Below are positions 36,501 to 48,694 of a DNA stretch of 64,000 nt, piece by piece. Positions within the stretch are counted from its first letter, which is position 1. Every line of letters starts with the position of its first letter. The DNA lies in NCBI GenBank assembly GCA_951230915.1, contig OX579637.1, positions 29,698,001-29,762,000 of the forward strand, read 5' to 3'. The position numbers and the translations under genes are program-made. This DNA comes from Antitrichia curtipendula. Its lineage: Eukaryota > Streptophyta > Bryopsida > Hypnales > Leucodontaceae. The notes beneath the pieces are model-generated. The model was not told the DNA's origin and did no database searches. It saw nothing but the letters and a program-made list of their open reading frames with translations.

Positions 36501-37269
36501 CTTGCCATACCTCGCAAACTATGATGGTCTTTGTCCTTTTGGAACTCCAAAATTTGACTTTGAATCCCCGCCCTTAAGTAAAGGCAATCGGGATGCAGCT
36601 GAGGATGGAGAAACGATAATCATCATCAATAAATTTGGAACAAATGCAAACATTGTCTAAAAGGATGACATATTGGTCTACAAAGAGGACTTTTGGGTAA
36701 TGGATCAACCACCAACATCTATCTTTGAAGGAGTGTAGATCTCCAGTGGAAAGACCAACAAGCATCAAAAGAGAAAAATACCCAAAAAGGTCATTTGGAT
36801 ATTGATTTGAGTAAAAAGTTGGACAACTACTCTTATTTGGAACATTTTGATTACGGAGGGGAGCTTGAAGTGGTTGGTCCCTTAGGAGCCATCCACTCTA
36901 AGGACTAATCCATAAATCTGTAATTGGATCTACTTGTAACCTTGCGTGTTCCTCTAGTCCTTGGACAAGTGCAATTATTCTTGTGAAAGAAGAGAAAATA
37001 GACTTTTGGAGCAAATGAAATGAGAAAAAGCTATAAAGAAGAAAGCTGACAAGCTTAAAAAGGAGAAGGTGAAGGAACTGGAGGCGGATAATGCTAGGTT
37101 AAAGATAGTGGAGGTGAACAATTTGAGGCTAAAGGCTGCAGAGGAAGAAATGGTGATGCCCAAGGCAAGACTCTTCACAACCTATTTTTTCCTAAGTCCC
37201 TCTACCCCCACAATAAGAGCTTCAGGTTGTGGGGAGGTGAATTCCAGTCTCCGGTCATCAATCTACTAG
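33589..37269 (+). pseudogene. ParB-like/methyltransferase-like protein copy 2, decayed
   Basis: Colinear with copy 1. 33600-33700 matches the LHEGN..LADKF region; 34020-34190 matches VAAVYQKDF...CFIF; 34270-34545 matches the ParB-like loop and the following TWDAT segment; 34845-35033 (MQKFVDGVMTRLQSINP) and 35190-35738 match exon B (DSSLKLKDKNKD, LSLVVIDFYQLS); 35740-35900 matches EPDVWLWILGNDFDAE; 36400-36660 matches the terminal exon (NNLPYLANYDGLCPFG); 37069-37140 is a coiled-coil remnant. Several TAGs lie at copy-1 Gln positions (in the NGQHS loop and before PTW). It also has TGAs at a Cys and a Trp position and frameshifts near 35040 and 35120. Degenerate 21-nt palindromes survive between exons (34650, 34760, 36210, 37282). 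Confidence 0.75.
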
Positions 37270-37754
37270 TACTATTGCTTGGGATTATCTTTGACCTAAA
37301 GATAGCTCTAACCATATTCCTCCTTCTTTAAATGATATTTTTCTCCCTCCTTTGTCAAAATGCAATAAAGGTGATAAAATTAGATAGTGGTCAGTAAAAC
37401 CATTTGACCGGATGTATCATATTTTGTTTTGAAATAAATATGTGTAATACAATTCTTAAGTGGATCTTATGTCTAATAAAATGATTTTGACCATGTTTGT
37501 GCCCAACATGATAAACTTAGAAATATGCTTTGTCTGTAAACACTCAAATAATCTCTTAGCGGAGGGATTCTGCAATCACTTAGTGGATTTTGTGCTTTTT
37601 CCAGTTTCATGGGTCGCCTAATTCTACATTTCAACAAGTAGCAACATTTTTTATTTTTTTTGTTTGATTAGGTAGTAGTGGAGGGGGAGGGAGGCACGGA
37701 GAGAGTGTGGCATAGACAATGACTTTGTTAGTTGCCCAACCGCAATAAAAGTAG

Positions 37755-38130
37755 TTAAACATTGTATTCAATTTGAACAGAGTATTGTGTGAGAATGTAG
37801 GGCAAGGATACTATAAGATTAAATAGCATTACATAGTACATAATAATGTATTCTCTCATCAAATCGCCACTATCATAAGGACAAAGACCGTCTTTGTCAG
37901 GGTTGACATAAGCAAACGTCATGGGCAAAATCATGTCCAAATATTGAACATCCACACATAGCGGACGTAGCGACTGTTTGGGTAAAACAGTGGTCAACAA
38001 CAATTTCCCTTGCAAACAACCTTTTTACTGGCAAACGGACGTGCGAACGTGCAAGTAGATAGACGATTTATTGGCGGACAGACGAGGAAGTGGTGGACAG
38101 GCAGTTCACTAGCAGACAAGCGGTAGACAA
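37755..38130 (-). pseudogene. Possible fragment related to the terminal exon of the ParB/methyltransferase-like family, beside a GC-rich island
   Basis: A minus-strand frame includes YVNPDKDGLCPYDSGDL, resembling PYLANYDGLCPFGTP of copy 2. The match is short. The adjacent 37960-38120 is GC-rich with GCGGACAGACG-like phrases also seen at 58.4, 61.0 and 63.7 kb. Confidence 0.25.
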
Positions 38131-38823
38131 CGTACAATAAACTACGCATGCAAAGGCAAGCGGTTTAGTCTTTAACAATGATACAAAAATAAAATTTAGT
38201 TTTTTAATTATGAAAAAATGAGACTAAGTTTCAGATGTACATTGCTACATATCGGAATTTGCTACTGATTTATTGGAGCATGATTTAGGCTCATAGATGG
38301 TCATTTCTTTTGGCACAATTACTAGAGAACATATACATGCAAGATCATATATGCTTTTGGATAATGTGGAGTCAAATAATTTCTTTGAGAACTTCTAAAG
38401 TAATAAAGGTGAATGTAACACAAGGAATTGCAATTCTTAAACTAGATCAACCACAAAGCAAATGCTATAGCATTTTATACAATCCAAGTGCAATATACTA
38501 TGCTTCATTCAAGAAAATAAATATACAATCTATTTTTATTCAATTTTTTGTACTTCCCCTAGATGTGCGTGATCTCTTTTTTTTGCCCTTCATGTTTTCT
38601 TTTTTTACTTTCCATATGGCTTTCCTATTCCCTTCCCTAAGGCATGAAACTGGATTCATTTTCCTATTTATAATAGGCACACATACATCAAAGGGGGTTC
38701 TACCTACATTTTATTTTTTGTTTGGAGAAATTGCAAAAGGTTGCATAACTCTTTTTTTATTGCCTTAAGTGTCTTTTGTGACCTCAAGTTTCCCTAATGT
38801 GGGCCTTCCATGAATGATTATCT

Positions 38824-39690
38824 TCATTGCATTCGAAGACTATGGTGTACATGTTAGATTTTTGTTATGTCGTGGTGGTACATTGCAAGAAGTATGCCAA
38901 AGCAACATTGTAGCCAATGTCTCATCTTTTTCATCATTGATAGATGATAATAGGGTGTGATTTTGATCAATGGAAGGCTTTTTGTCTTTTGGAATGTTGG
39001 CAAGCCCTTTTCCAAACCCTGATCTCTTTGAACCATCCCAAGTTTTGCTTCTGCTTGTAAATAGGACATGTAGAAGAACGCTACATGGTGGCACTTGTGG
39101 TTCTTGCATGAGTTGCTACTTGCCTTTACTCTTGTTGGCAAAAACTGGGCTTATAGGCTCCACCAAACATTGATCACCATTTTGTCTATTTCATTTGGTT
39201 TGTCATTTTCCATAGTGGATTCTCCACTATTTTTGCTCGTTAGTGCCTCAATGGATTAAACATTTGCATTGCGCATGTTCTATTGGACCTTCACATGACA
39301 TCCTCCACCCTCATTTTGTTTGTCATTCTCTTCTTCCTGTACCCCTCCCGTGGAAGAAGACTCAGGAATCCGAATGACTTTATTTGTTCCCCTAGTCCCA
39401 CAATTGGAAAGCATTGTCTAATTGGCCTCATATCTCTCCATGTAAACATCCTTGTTTTTGAATAAAATGTTCTCACTATTCATGAACCCAGTTCCATCTA
39501 TGAATTTGGCTATTAGAGGTACATCTTTACCATACTCATTATTTTCTTCATCCAATGGAATCTTGTATATGTCTCTACCACTGCCTTCAAACTCTTCATT
39601 GCTATGGTTGGAACTACAATGTATTTCATCATGCAAACTATACATGTCGTTGTTCTCAAAATTTTTGTCAAGCAAGTAAGTTCTATCATC
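38824..39690 (-). CDS. Unrecognised acidic protein, exon with five TAR codons
   Basis: One frame of ~285 codons from about 39690 to TGA at 38824-38826. It contains TAG at 39418-39420 and about 39297, TAA at about 39264 and 39144, and TAA at 38854-38856, with no internal TGA or frameshift. The first half is acidic (SNEEFEGSGRDIYKIPLDEE; QEEENDKQNEGGG), the second half basic/mixed (KASSNSCKNHKCHHV). A frame change or intron lies near 39705, above which another acidic frame (ESKEFEESKAGSD) continues. No family recognised. It is comparable to the acidic tails of the ParB/methyltransferase-like genes. Confidence 0.4.
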
Positions 39691-40059
39691 CTTGTCTTTC
39701 TAAATCAGACCCCGCCTTGGACTCCTCGAACTCCTTGGACTCTACATTGTCATGGTACCACTTGTTCTTGTCTTTTGATGTGGCCTTAACTTTGGAATTG
39801 ATGTACACATACACCAAGTCTGTTATCCTCTCTATTGTCACTTGTTCCAAGATTTGTTGTGAACATAAGAATAGCTACTACAATTTTGTTCACATGGAGA
39901 TGATGATACTGGTTGGGCCAATATTCTCTTGGCAATTGGAGCAATGAGCTTCCAACGTGCACCCTCAAAATCCCACTAAGTATGTGCCAACAACATTTGT
40001 TCATCAAACTCCAACATGTTGTGCAATAGAGATTCCCTATGTCAAAAGGCTTCAAATTC

Positions 40060-40680
40060 CCAACGACGCTAGAGTGTGAGCGGGGAGCAATGAGCGGGGA
40101 GCAGTGAGCAACAAGCAATTCAATTTGAATGCTCAATGTGAATATTCTTACTAAAAATAGGGTTGTTAGAGTAATAAAGAATGTTGTCAGCTCTAAAAAT
40201 AGTAATTTAAAAAAAACAAAATTTAATTAAACAATTGTTTTTTTGGTAGAATTTCATTTACAATAATGAATTTTTTTATCAATGATTGCCTGAAAGGGCA
40301 TTGACAATGGACTAGCATTTTTTTTCAACCATATAGATAGTACCACAAATTTGTTGTACAAATGAACTTCATCCATGTCATTCATTCATCATCCATCCAA
40401 GAAAAACTTTAATTGCACATTGTAGTACATGTCCAAAACAATTGAGTGTAATTTATTTATTATTATTTTTCATAAACTATACTTTACAAAAATAAATATA
40501 TATTCTTAACTTCAAGACGGTGTACAGTAGTTTGAAGTTAGTTTAGGGCTCCTTGGAATCAAAGAGCACCTTCAATGTATATTTGGAAAAATGAAAAAAT
40601 CAATCTAACAATGTTGTTTGCCTGTGGTTTAGGGCTCCTCAAAATCGAGGAGCACTTTCGAGATTCATTTGTAGAATTTT
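40060..40680. repeat. Repeat with GAGC-rich end and two GGCTCCTCG-type hairpins
   Basis: 40070-40140 (AGAGTGTGAGCGGGGAGCAATGAGC...) resembles 48700-48770 (AGAGTGTGAGTAGGGGGCAAC...). Hairpins of the GGCTCCTYR family lie at 40547-40568 and 40633-40654. Probably a diverged copy of the repeat at 48.7-49.98 kb. Confidence 0.6.
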
Positions 40681-41179
40681 ACCATTTTGTCACACACTGT
40701 TTTTTTGGCTGAAATTAGCCTTTTTTATATAATTTTTGGGATGTTTATGGCTTTACAAATGATTTGAGGGGATGCCATGGACTACTTTTTGTCCACCTCT
40801 AAATAAAAGTGTTTTCATCGTCTACTCTAAGTAGATACAGAACATCTTAAAGATTGCTACCTGCAAGAAGTAGCTTCACTTCATGGAAGCTCAGACTTGG
40901 TGCACGGATATAATTTTTGTCCTCAGAGTTTGCATTGCAAATGAACTTAAAGACATAATACAAATGTTTGCAGTTCACCCATGATTTTCTACTACCAAGT
41001 GCAACTGTACTCATAATAATGAAGTCTTCACAGGTTTAAGTTGGGAAGTCTGAAATTGTGATTTGATAGACTTTTTGGATGGAAAAGATACCAGACATTA
41101 GAATTATTACTCTACCATAGCTAAGGTACGGAATAACAACTACAGATTCAACAATAACTTTCAAATTCCGTGCAGTCTC

Positions 41180-44100
41180 TCATTTGTTGCGGTGGTCCAC
41201 TGTGGGTGCACTGGGATTACGATGGATGGTCCTTCCCAATTGTTTTTTGGAATGCATGTCACCGTCAAATGGTTGCAAATCAGTATCACCAATCTTTAGG
41301 TGCAAGAAAGATATAGCTTGTACCATGCTCTCGTCATCAAAGAGGCGAAGCTCTTGTTCACCGACCTCTTCAGTTTGCAATTGGAAACTAGCTTCTTCAA
41401 AAGAAAGGATCTCTAATTTATTGAGATGCGTCCCACGTGCAATGGGCCAAACTTTAGGAAGAGGGGGCTAGTTGTGAACCCACTTCACCTTAGAGCCTCC
41501 TACACAACGCATAAGGTCATCTGCACAAAACCAGAAATCAAAGTTGATGATGGCTTTGGTTCCGTATTTCGTCATGCAACCATTATAGGTAGGTGCTATT
41601 GTTCCACTCTTCTTTGACTTGTTGATTTTAGCCCCGCATTTCTTCTTCATCCCAACTTGAACACTAAGACAAGTCTTTCCTTCTTTCTTACACCTTGCAA
41701 TGTGCCATAGAGAAGGATTGCACTCTGTTTCAAGTACTTTAGTAGCATGAGGACATATTATACTTGGTTCTCCTTCTTGTGTTGACATTGGTGTTGATGA
41801 ACCTGCATCCGTATGTGCTCTGGTTGATTGAGTTTGAACTTTCGATGTAGAAAAATTCACAGTATCATGGCAGTGAGAATCACCATCTGACCTTGGTGGC
41901 ATATTTAGTTTGCACTTTGCAGAGCCAAATACTTCCTCACCTTCTAAATGAGGAATCCGTGTGGTGAAGAGGTTAGTACTTGGTAGTTTGGCAACTGCCT
42001 CGGCAAACTTCACTAGATTTCTAGTTTGTCTTGCAACTCAAAGGCAAAGCTCGTCCAAGTGGGGACCGGTCCTAGATGCATACCCTTGGAGGTATGCCCA
42101 ATAATTAGTTGATTGTTGAATAGCTCGCATCATATCATCCGTAGTGGCGATATACAAGCAAGTACCCCTCTTCCCAAACATTTGTAGCCACTTGTTGTGA
42201 ACTGTCTTTGCCAAGTTGCATGAAGGCATTTCAGCTAGATCCTCCAAGTCTAGGTTCTATGCTACAAATAAAATAATTTGGTGACATAGTCAGGCCTTCT
42301 CGATTTCAATGCTTCTGTTTTAGTACTAAAAATTGTGAACGTTCAATTCAAATTTGTGCAACTTAGCTAGAAATAAAGAAAGCTAATAAAAAAAACATGT
42401 ACATTTTAGACACGGAGTTAACTTATCTGTGACTAAAAGTTCATATACATCAAAAAGGAGAATTTGAATTTGAGGAGGTATATGACTTACCAATTCGAGA
42501 AATCCACCCCACAGTCGATACCAAAAGTGCCAAAAACCAAGCCAATTGTCTAGCTCACGGAGAGAGTCCTCTTATGCAACCCTTGAAGAAAGCCACCAAC
42601 CTTTGATTCCAAGGTATTCTTTAGCTTCCGCCATTGACTTTGCATCTTTGTATTGTTTACAAAGTTTCTTGTGGCTTTCTTGGAATTTAGGCCTGATGAG
42701 CTTCTCTGTGTGTCTGTTCAATGATGTCATCCAATGAAGTAGACATGAACGCTCTCGGTCTTGCATTGGCTCTTGCTTGTTCCCACTTCCATACACTACA
42801 CGAATAACATGCCAATTGGCCATTGCGTTGTTAGCCATGAAATCTTTGAAATTTGGAGAAGAAATCTCTTGGCGTGCCATGACAGAGTTCAGAGATCTCC
42901 ACATTTGTTCTTGAGATTGAGCATCGTCGCTCATCATGTCACAAACACAGATAGTTTGGACATCTTGAAAAGGTAAACCTTATCTTTACCTTGGCCTAGA
43001 AATATACTATCTTGAATATACGAATATGCACTTCTCATTTTCAATGAAATAATGTTGTCAATGGGTCCTCCACTTGTGCTATGACGGAAACCAGAGATGG
43101 TATTTTGAATACTCAGTGAACTGAGTACTCAAAACTTTTCCATGACTGCTTCTAGAGCCTCCCCTTGAAAGGGCTTTGACTCACTCTGTAGTCCATCTTC
43201 ATGAAATAATTCAAATGCAAGAAATTCTTTGCTAGCAGCAAGACTAATAGCAGAATTTGTCGCACATGGTGTTCTAGAGACTTCTTGCCTAATTAGAGAG
43301 CTTGTCCGCTCAATGGAATCTTGGCAAATGCCTCTTACCTACAGGATGATTGTGCTGACTAGTATGAATACAAGCTCTTGGAAAACCGTTGCAGATTAAA
43401 ACCCTATACATGTGACAAGGGCACAATGACTTGCAAGAAGGGGACACTTTACAGATTCGACATACAAGATTGGACTTTGCAGGAGATGGGGTTCCTACAT
43501 AAAAGATAACAGGTGATGACCCCTTCCACTCAAGAGCATTTTGGCTTCCACCCTGCCGAACTCTAGGGCATTCCGGATTCTCGCAAACTAGGTGGCCAAC
43601 ACAAAATGAATAACAAAACTTTAATCCAAAGTTGTTAGCAATGTTTGTAGTATGTGTATCTGTCCAATTGTATCCATCATATTTTTGGTCCATGCCTTCA
43701 AGTTGCCGACCTACAGACAATGAAGATGTTGACCTTGACAGACCAATAGAAGAGGATACTAGAGAAGGAAGAAGAGGTAATTCAAAAAGTACGTCTCCAT
43801 TAAACGATTGAAGAAAATGATGTACAGATTCACAATGAAGGGTATTCAAGTTCAAGAACTTCAATTCATTTCGGGCACGTGGTCGACTCTGCATTTCTCT
43901 AAGGCACTCAAAGACACTTTGGAACTGTGTTGCATTTTGTAGACCTAAAGGAAGCGATGTGCTACCATGAACAATGTGGTTCAGTATCACATTATTGTCA
44001 TTGTCCACCTCAGGTATGGAAGAAAGTTTTCCAATTGTTTCACTAACAAGAATAGCATCCTCATCTAAAGACTCAATAAGATCAATGTGATTGGGAACTG

Positions 44101-44476
44101 GGGGTTCTATTTTGACACAAGATCTCCAAGACATCTGCACAATAGAGGTTGCAGACCCGGGTGTGAGAATATTAGTTGACATTGACCTGACAATATTTAG
44201 AGTACCATATGCATGGTACTTGCCAAGAGGCAATCTCCAAACAACCCTTGTGTCACTTGGATGCTTCATTTGCATGACACTTGATACAAGTTCTACTCTC
44301 TCAGAATTGAATAGCTCCTCTTCCATCCATATGGACGTCAATTCTAGATTGAACCTCACACTAAGCAATGAAGAAGATACCCATGCAACACCAGCATCTC
44401 TATAAGGAAAGGAAATAGGAACGCTAGACCTGTCTCCATTAACAATTGTCATGTCCATAGTTGGAGGTGCATGCAA
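41180..44476 (-). pseudogene. MULE-like transposase, internally deleted
   Basis: Three exons. 43339-44476 carries a zinc-binding region (C-x-F-C near 43600, NPECPRV, CRICKVSPSC, CPCHMYRVL, ending HTSQHNHPV), donor GTAAGAGG. About 42491-43290 has a typical element-protein segment (ATNSAISLAASKEFLAFELF) that jumps from LFKM to TICVCDMMSDD, where the family normally has ~40 more residues, then FMANNAMANWHVIRVVYGSG, RERSCLLHW and DNWLGFWHFWYRLWGGF. 41180-42257 follows a clean intron (42258-42490), with a late segment CGAKINKSKKSGT...WFCADDLMRCVGGSK. The frame ends at TGA 41180-41182. Stops inside: TGA 43129-43131, TAA 42572-42574, TGA 42038-42040, TAG 41468-41470. The Asp expected in FMADSAQANW is Asn here. 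The deletion and TGAs make it non-functional. Family assignment is from remembered consensus phrases. Confidence 0.72.
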
Positions 44477-44968
44477 TCTACAAACTCATGCTCAAATGAC
44501 AACCCAATGTTGTAGTTGCCATGTGAGAATTCCTATAGTTTCTCCATGATAGTTGGTAAGTGATTATCAGATAATGGATATATAATAAAGTATTCTATAT
44601 GTGATTCCTTGTAATTTGAAATTCAGATTTCAAGAAGAAGATTTTCTTGGATTTCTTGTACAACTGCTTCATGAGAGATTATATTTCACTTACCTTGCAA
44701 TCAGAGATGATTGCATGTCAGAAGCCTCCAAAATGAAAGTTTTATTAATGTAGGATTAATATCTTCAAATCTAAGAGTTATTATAAGACAATTGATCAAA
44801 TAAGGCATGATATTTATAAACATTCATGTTGTGTAATTGGATGTCATTCGATTTTGAAAAGCCCTAATTGATCCAATGAAAATAGGTTCATCACAGTCTT
44901 GCATACCTATATATTGAGGAGATTGTAGAATTGCCAACAAAGAAGTGGAATAAACTCATACTCGTGAA

Positions 44969-45354
44969 GTGCTTTTGGATGCCGAGATGCTAGAGGGTTT
45001 CTATAGGAAGAGACACAAGGCTGGTCTCCGTTTTTCTAGCAAAAAACAGTTAGAGAAATCAAAGATGGTTAGACAATTGCAGCAGAATAATGGCATTGAT
45101 ATTAGTAGCACTGTTTGCACTTTGTCTTATCAAGATCAAAGAGTTGAAATTGAAAATTCCGAATCAAGGGGGATTTTGACACAAAGTGCTGATGGAATTC
45201 ATATTGCCAAGCTTGGCAATTTGGTTGAAAGTGAAGAGGGCGTACTTCGATCAAGTTCACCAAGGGATAATCTGGCGCAAGGAAGCCTATCATTGGTAAG
45301 TCCATCAATTCATCCTATTTCCTTAGCAAGAATCAAGAACAAAGAGCTTGTAAG
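44969..45354 (+). CDS. Unrecognised exon
   Basis: An open frame (LLDAEMLEGFYRKRHKAGLR...) of about 125 codons with ordinary composition ends at a good donor (GAGCTT/GTAAGATG) near 45349. The chain is Lys/Gln/Ser-rich, with no recognised domain. It is divergent from the MULE-like pseudogene and may be the start of a small gene continuing toward 46 kb. Confidence 0.35.
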
Positions 45355-45839
45355 ATGTGAGTTGCATTCTATTTATAACTTCATGTGTACAATATTTCTC
45401 TGCAATATAGAGATTTAATTGTTAATATTTGTGACTATTTCATTTTTGTTTGGGTCTAAATTGAAGATGTATAAATAAATTTGATACAAAATAATATTAA
45501 TCATTTCATATTTGTATATAGTCTTCTAGGTATTCAATGAATTTAAAATGTCTAATAAGATATTAAAGCCCAAAAAAAAATTCAATGATGATAAATTTTA
45601 GAGTTTGCAAATTAGATAAAAAATATAATCTTCCAATTTATGTCATTCATTCCCTTTGAGAAATGGTAGTATTTAATCTATGGCTATGTTCACCAAAAAA
45701 TTGATCTTCTAATCCAATTCCCCCTAATTGCACCCCAAGCCCCCCTAATAGTGCCGTAAGAAACCCTAATTCCACCCCGCCTTGGTTCTTTCTCTTCCTT
45801 GCTGTTCATTCACTAGATTGTTGTGTGTTTTCAGAGAAT

Positions 45840-46015
45840 TGCTGGTGGAGGCGTAATGTCAGGTGAACAAGGAGAGGTCAAGTCTCGTGGGGGATGTGTT
45901 GGTGGAGTTGCAATGTCAGGTGAGTGGGGAGAGCTCAAGTCTTGGGGGGGGGGTTCGTGGAGCCGCAATTTCTGGAGAACAAGAAGAGGTCCAGTCATGG
46001 GGGATGTGTGGAGAT
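45840..46015 (+). repeat. ~57-bp tandem repeat, Gly-rich if translated
   Basis: Three imperfect units of GTGGAGGCGTAATGTCAGG...GGGGGATG. In one frame the units read as GGGVMSGEQGEVKSRGG-like repeats. Whether it is translated is unclear. Confidence 0.6.
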
Positions 46016-46079
46016 GGTGAAGGCGGCAGAAAGAAAGACATTGCAATTGCTTCTGTAAGTTTCTCATAATTTGTTTTTG

Positions 46080-47640
46080 CATTTCCAGGAGAGTAAAGGC
46101 ACCATTACAATTATAGTAAGACAATAGTTGCACGACACTTTAAAGGAACAGAAACTGGAACTCTGAGACCTATTTGGACCATAGGTGCTTGACTTCCGTC
46201 GTAAGGGTCCCGCCATTCATCCCAAGGTTTCATTGTGAGGTTTTGATTTCTGTCCATATCCAGACTGCTCGGAATCCAGGAGCCCGAGCTGCATTCTGAG
46301 AAGCCCAAAATGTCATTCGAGGAGGTGACTTCTGGTATATGCTTTAGCGAATACGTGAAGCAATATAGCATTTTGAAAAAGTTTAGGATTTCAAAGGTGA
46401 GGGCCAATTCACAAGTTAATATTGCAAGTGTGTTCTGAGGTCCAAGATTAGCTAGATTGATTCAAAACAATCTAAATTGAGATTGATCAATCTTATTGCT
46501 GATGTTACTGTTCTAGCGGCCGCCTCATCGAGGCTTAGATATAGGGTGGAAATTTATGGTCACTAGTTCTGAGCTGGACAAGAAACCATTGCATATAGAC
46601 ATCAATTTGTCAGCCAAAATTCAGCATTGGTACAAACAATTTCTCCAGACCGGGAATCTTGCCGTTAATTGGCTGATTCTTTTGTTTTGAAAAATTGCGT
46701 TTGGTGGAGATTGACTGAACAAACTCAATTAGTTCAATTTTGCACACCACCTCTGGCCGGTAGTAACATGCACCGTAAAGCTCTCGAAGTGATTAGTGCA
46801 GTTTATATTACTTGTCAGGATTCACGGCACTTGTTGAAGTGCACATCATTGCACGGGCACTGTCTGTGTCTGTGCAAGTACATGAGGAGTCACTCTGATT
46901 TGGGTTTTGTTGTTGGATATTTGATCACAACATTGGCGTTTTTCAAGCTGGAAGGATATATTGGCTGTGATGGATGGAGTCAAACCAAGTGCCTTCTATA
47001 TTGAAGTTTGTGCAAACAGTAGTACTGGGAAACTTACTGCAAACCATCAAATTGTTTTGTTAACTTGGCACCGTCTGTACTCGTCAAGGTGAGCAGCTTG
47101 AAACATACAGTCATGTGTACATACTGTCTACTACTAGTCTTTAGTTTAGTAGATTCAAGTTTAATAGGCCTTCATGCATGGAATTTTTTTCTGAGCTAGC
47201 CAAGAAACCATTGCGGCTCCTATTAGAAAGTTGTGCCCCAAAATCGTGTGTTTATTGCACCCATGTAGAATGAAACCTGAGCAAGTTGGTAGGTCAGACC
47301 GTCGATCTTCAAAACTCCTGCAGACAATAGACTATTCTACAGCGACCTGCTCACAAAATCCAAATTTAACTCAAGAAATGAATAGAGCCAAAGCCCTATA
47401 AATAGTCATTTGAGTTGATGAAGGGTAGACAATCTAACTCACCACACTAGTAGAAAACGCAAGAATTTTGACAGAATTCTGTTGATTTGGTCGTGTTGTC
47501 CCTGTCACTGTTTTGTTGATTTCAACAGAAATAAAAAAATTTCAAGTTCTAGTGTCTTCACTTCTTGCATATTCAAGTTTAATTGTTGCTTTTGCCATTG
47601 AAATGCCAAAATTTGCCTAACTTATTTTTCTATTTGCATT
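46080..47640. other. Spacer with no supported gene
   Basis: Open frames on both strands (up to ~110 codons) have no family resemblance. CACACTAGTAGAAAAC at about 47445 resembles a CACTA-type terminus, but no partner was identified. Confidence 0.3.
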
Positions 47641-47645
47641 AGGAG

Positions 47646-48222
47646 CAAGCATCTGTGCGTGTACTAGGGCTAGCTGGCATATTATTGCAATTGAGTCAGA
47701 GGCAGCCATTTTCCAAGAGGTACTTGCCCCTTTCATTGTCCCTGAGGTAACAACAAACTCTGTTTGTTCAAAGAGGAAGTATTAGGAATCATCAAGTGAA
47801 GACAATGATGATAGCCCTTCTAATAAGGGTGCTAAAAGTTTGGTGCCGGTTGCACAAAATTGCTTTGGTTCGTAAGTTCAAACCTTTTTTTCATGATAAA
47901 ATTTGAAAGTTTAGTTGTAATTTTTTCAATTTCTTGTAGTGCTTCGTCTCTTTTGTAGTAATGTATCATTTTGTTGTGTAGGTTGGTGAGATTGTTTGAC
48001 AATCTACCCATGCCGTAGTCACTACCTTCTTATGTTGAAGCAAATGCTGTGGCTATTGCAGAAGAGATTTCATCGATAATGACACCAAAGAGACAGATGT
48101 CATACCATAGGGCCTTGGAGTACATGGATGTTGAGGCTGTAGAGGATAGCCATAAGAGTGAGGATGACTCCAACAGTGATGCATTCAATGCTGCAGATGT
48201 AGTAGGCTCTAACTAAGGTTGA
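47646..48222 (+). CDS. Methyltransferase-like C-terminal fragment, two exons
   Basis: Exon 1 runs 47646-47871 and exon 2 runs 47982-48222, joined by GTAAGTTC and TTGTTGTGTAG into a clean frame (CFG-S-LVRLFDNLP). Start: SICACTRASWHIIAIESEAA, reminiscent of the 'G.gs..a.....w..iaiE.d' end motif of DNA methyltransferase-like proteins. Then an acidic low-complexity linker (SSSEDNDDSPSNKG) and EEISSIMTPKRQMSYHRALE. In-frame TAG twice (KRKY-x-ESSSED and LPMP-x-SLPSY) and TAA at 48214-48216, followed two codons later by TGA (48220-48222). There is no TGA or frameshift inside. Upstream exons, and therefore any catalytic domain, were not found. The family link is tentative; the exon pair is better supported. 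Confidence 0.5.
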
Positions 48223-48694
48223 ATATATGTATTGTGTAGATCTTTAAGATTGGTCCTTTTATAGTAAATCTATATAAAGGGCTTCTACACTTGTGGATTA
48301 CGTTCACAGTGTGACACCTCTAGAGTTGGTACTACCAACTCCACATTGCCTACAAACAAAGTTTTCTATGGAATTAAGCTAAATTGCGTAGGGTTTGTTG
48401 ATTTATAGTATGCAACTTGTCTCCTTTTCTAGGATTTCAATTACAAGTACCTTCAATGCAAGAAGAACCTATGTGAAGTCTACTTTGTTTTAGTACAAAC
48501 AATACTAATAATAATTTTTTGAGAATTTCACAATAATGATCATTTTTTGAGATTTCTATGACACTCCCTCCAAGACAATGGAAGGCTCAAAGAGCGTTTA
48601 AAGGCTTCTAAAGATTCCTTAAAACTCAAAACAGCCTCCTTGGTTTCCAGACACCTAATTTGGGTGCTAAGTTACTCTTCTAAATCTTTATCAA

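Noticed and set aside
37960..38120. CpG-island promoter
   Set aside because: GC-rich but made of the same repeated words as other islands and with no gene starting nearby.
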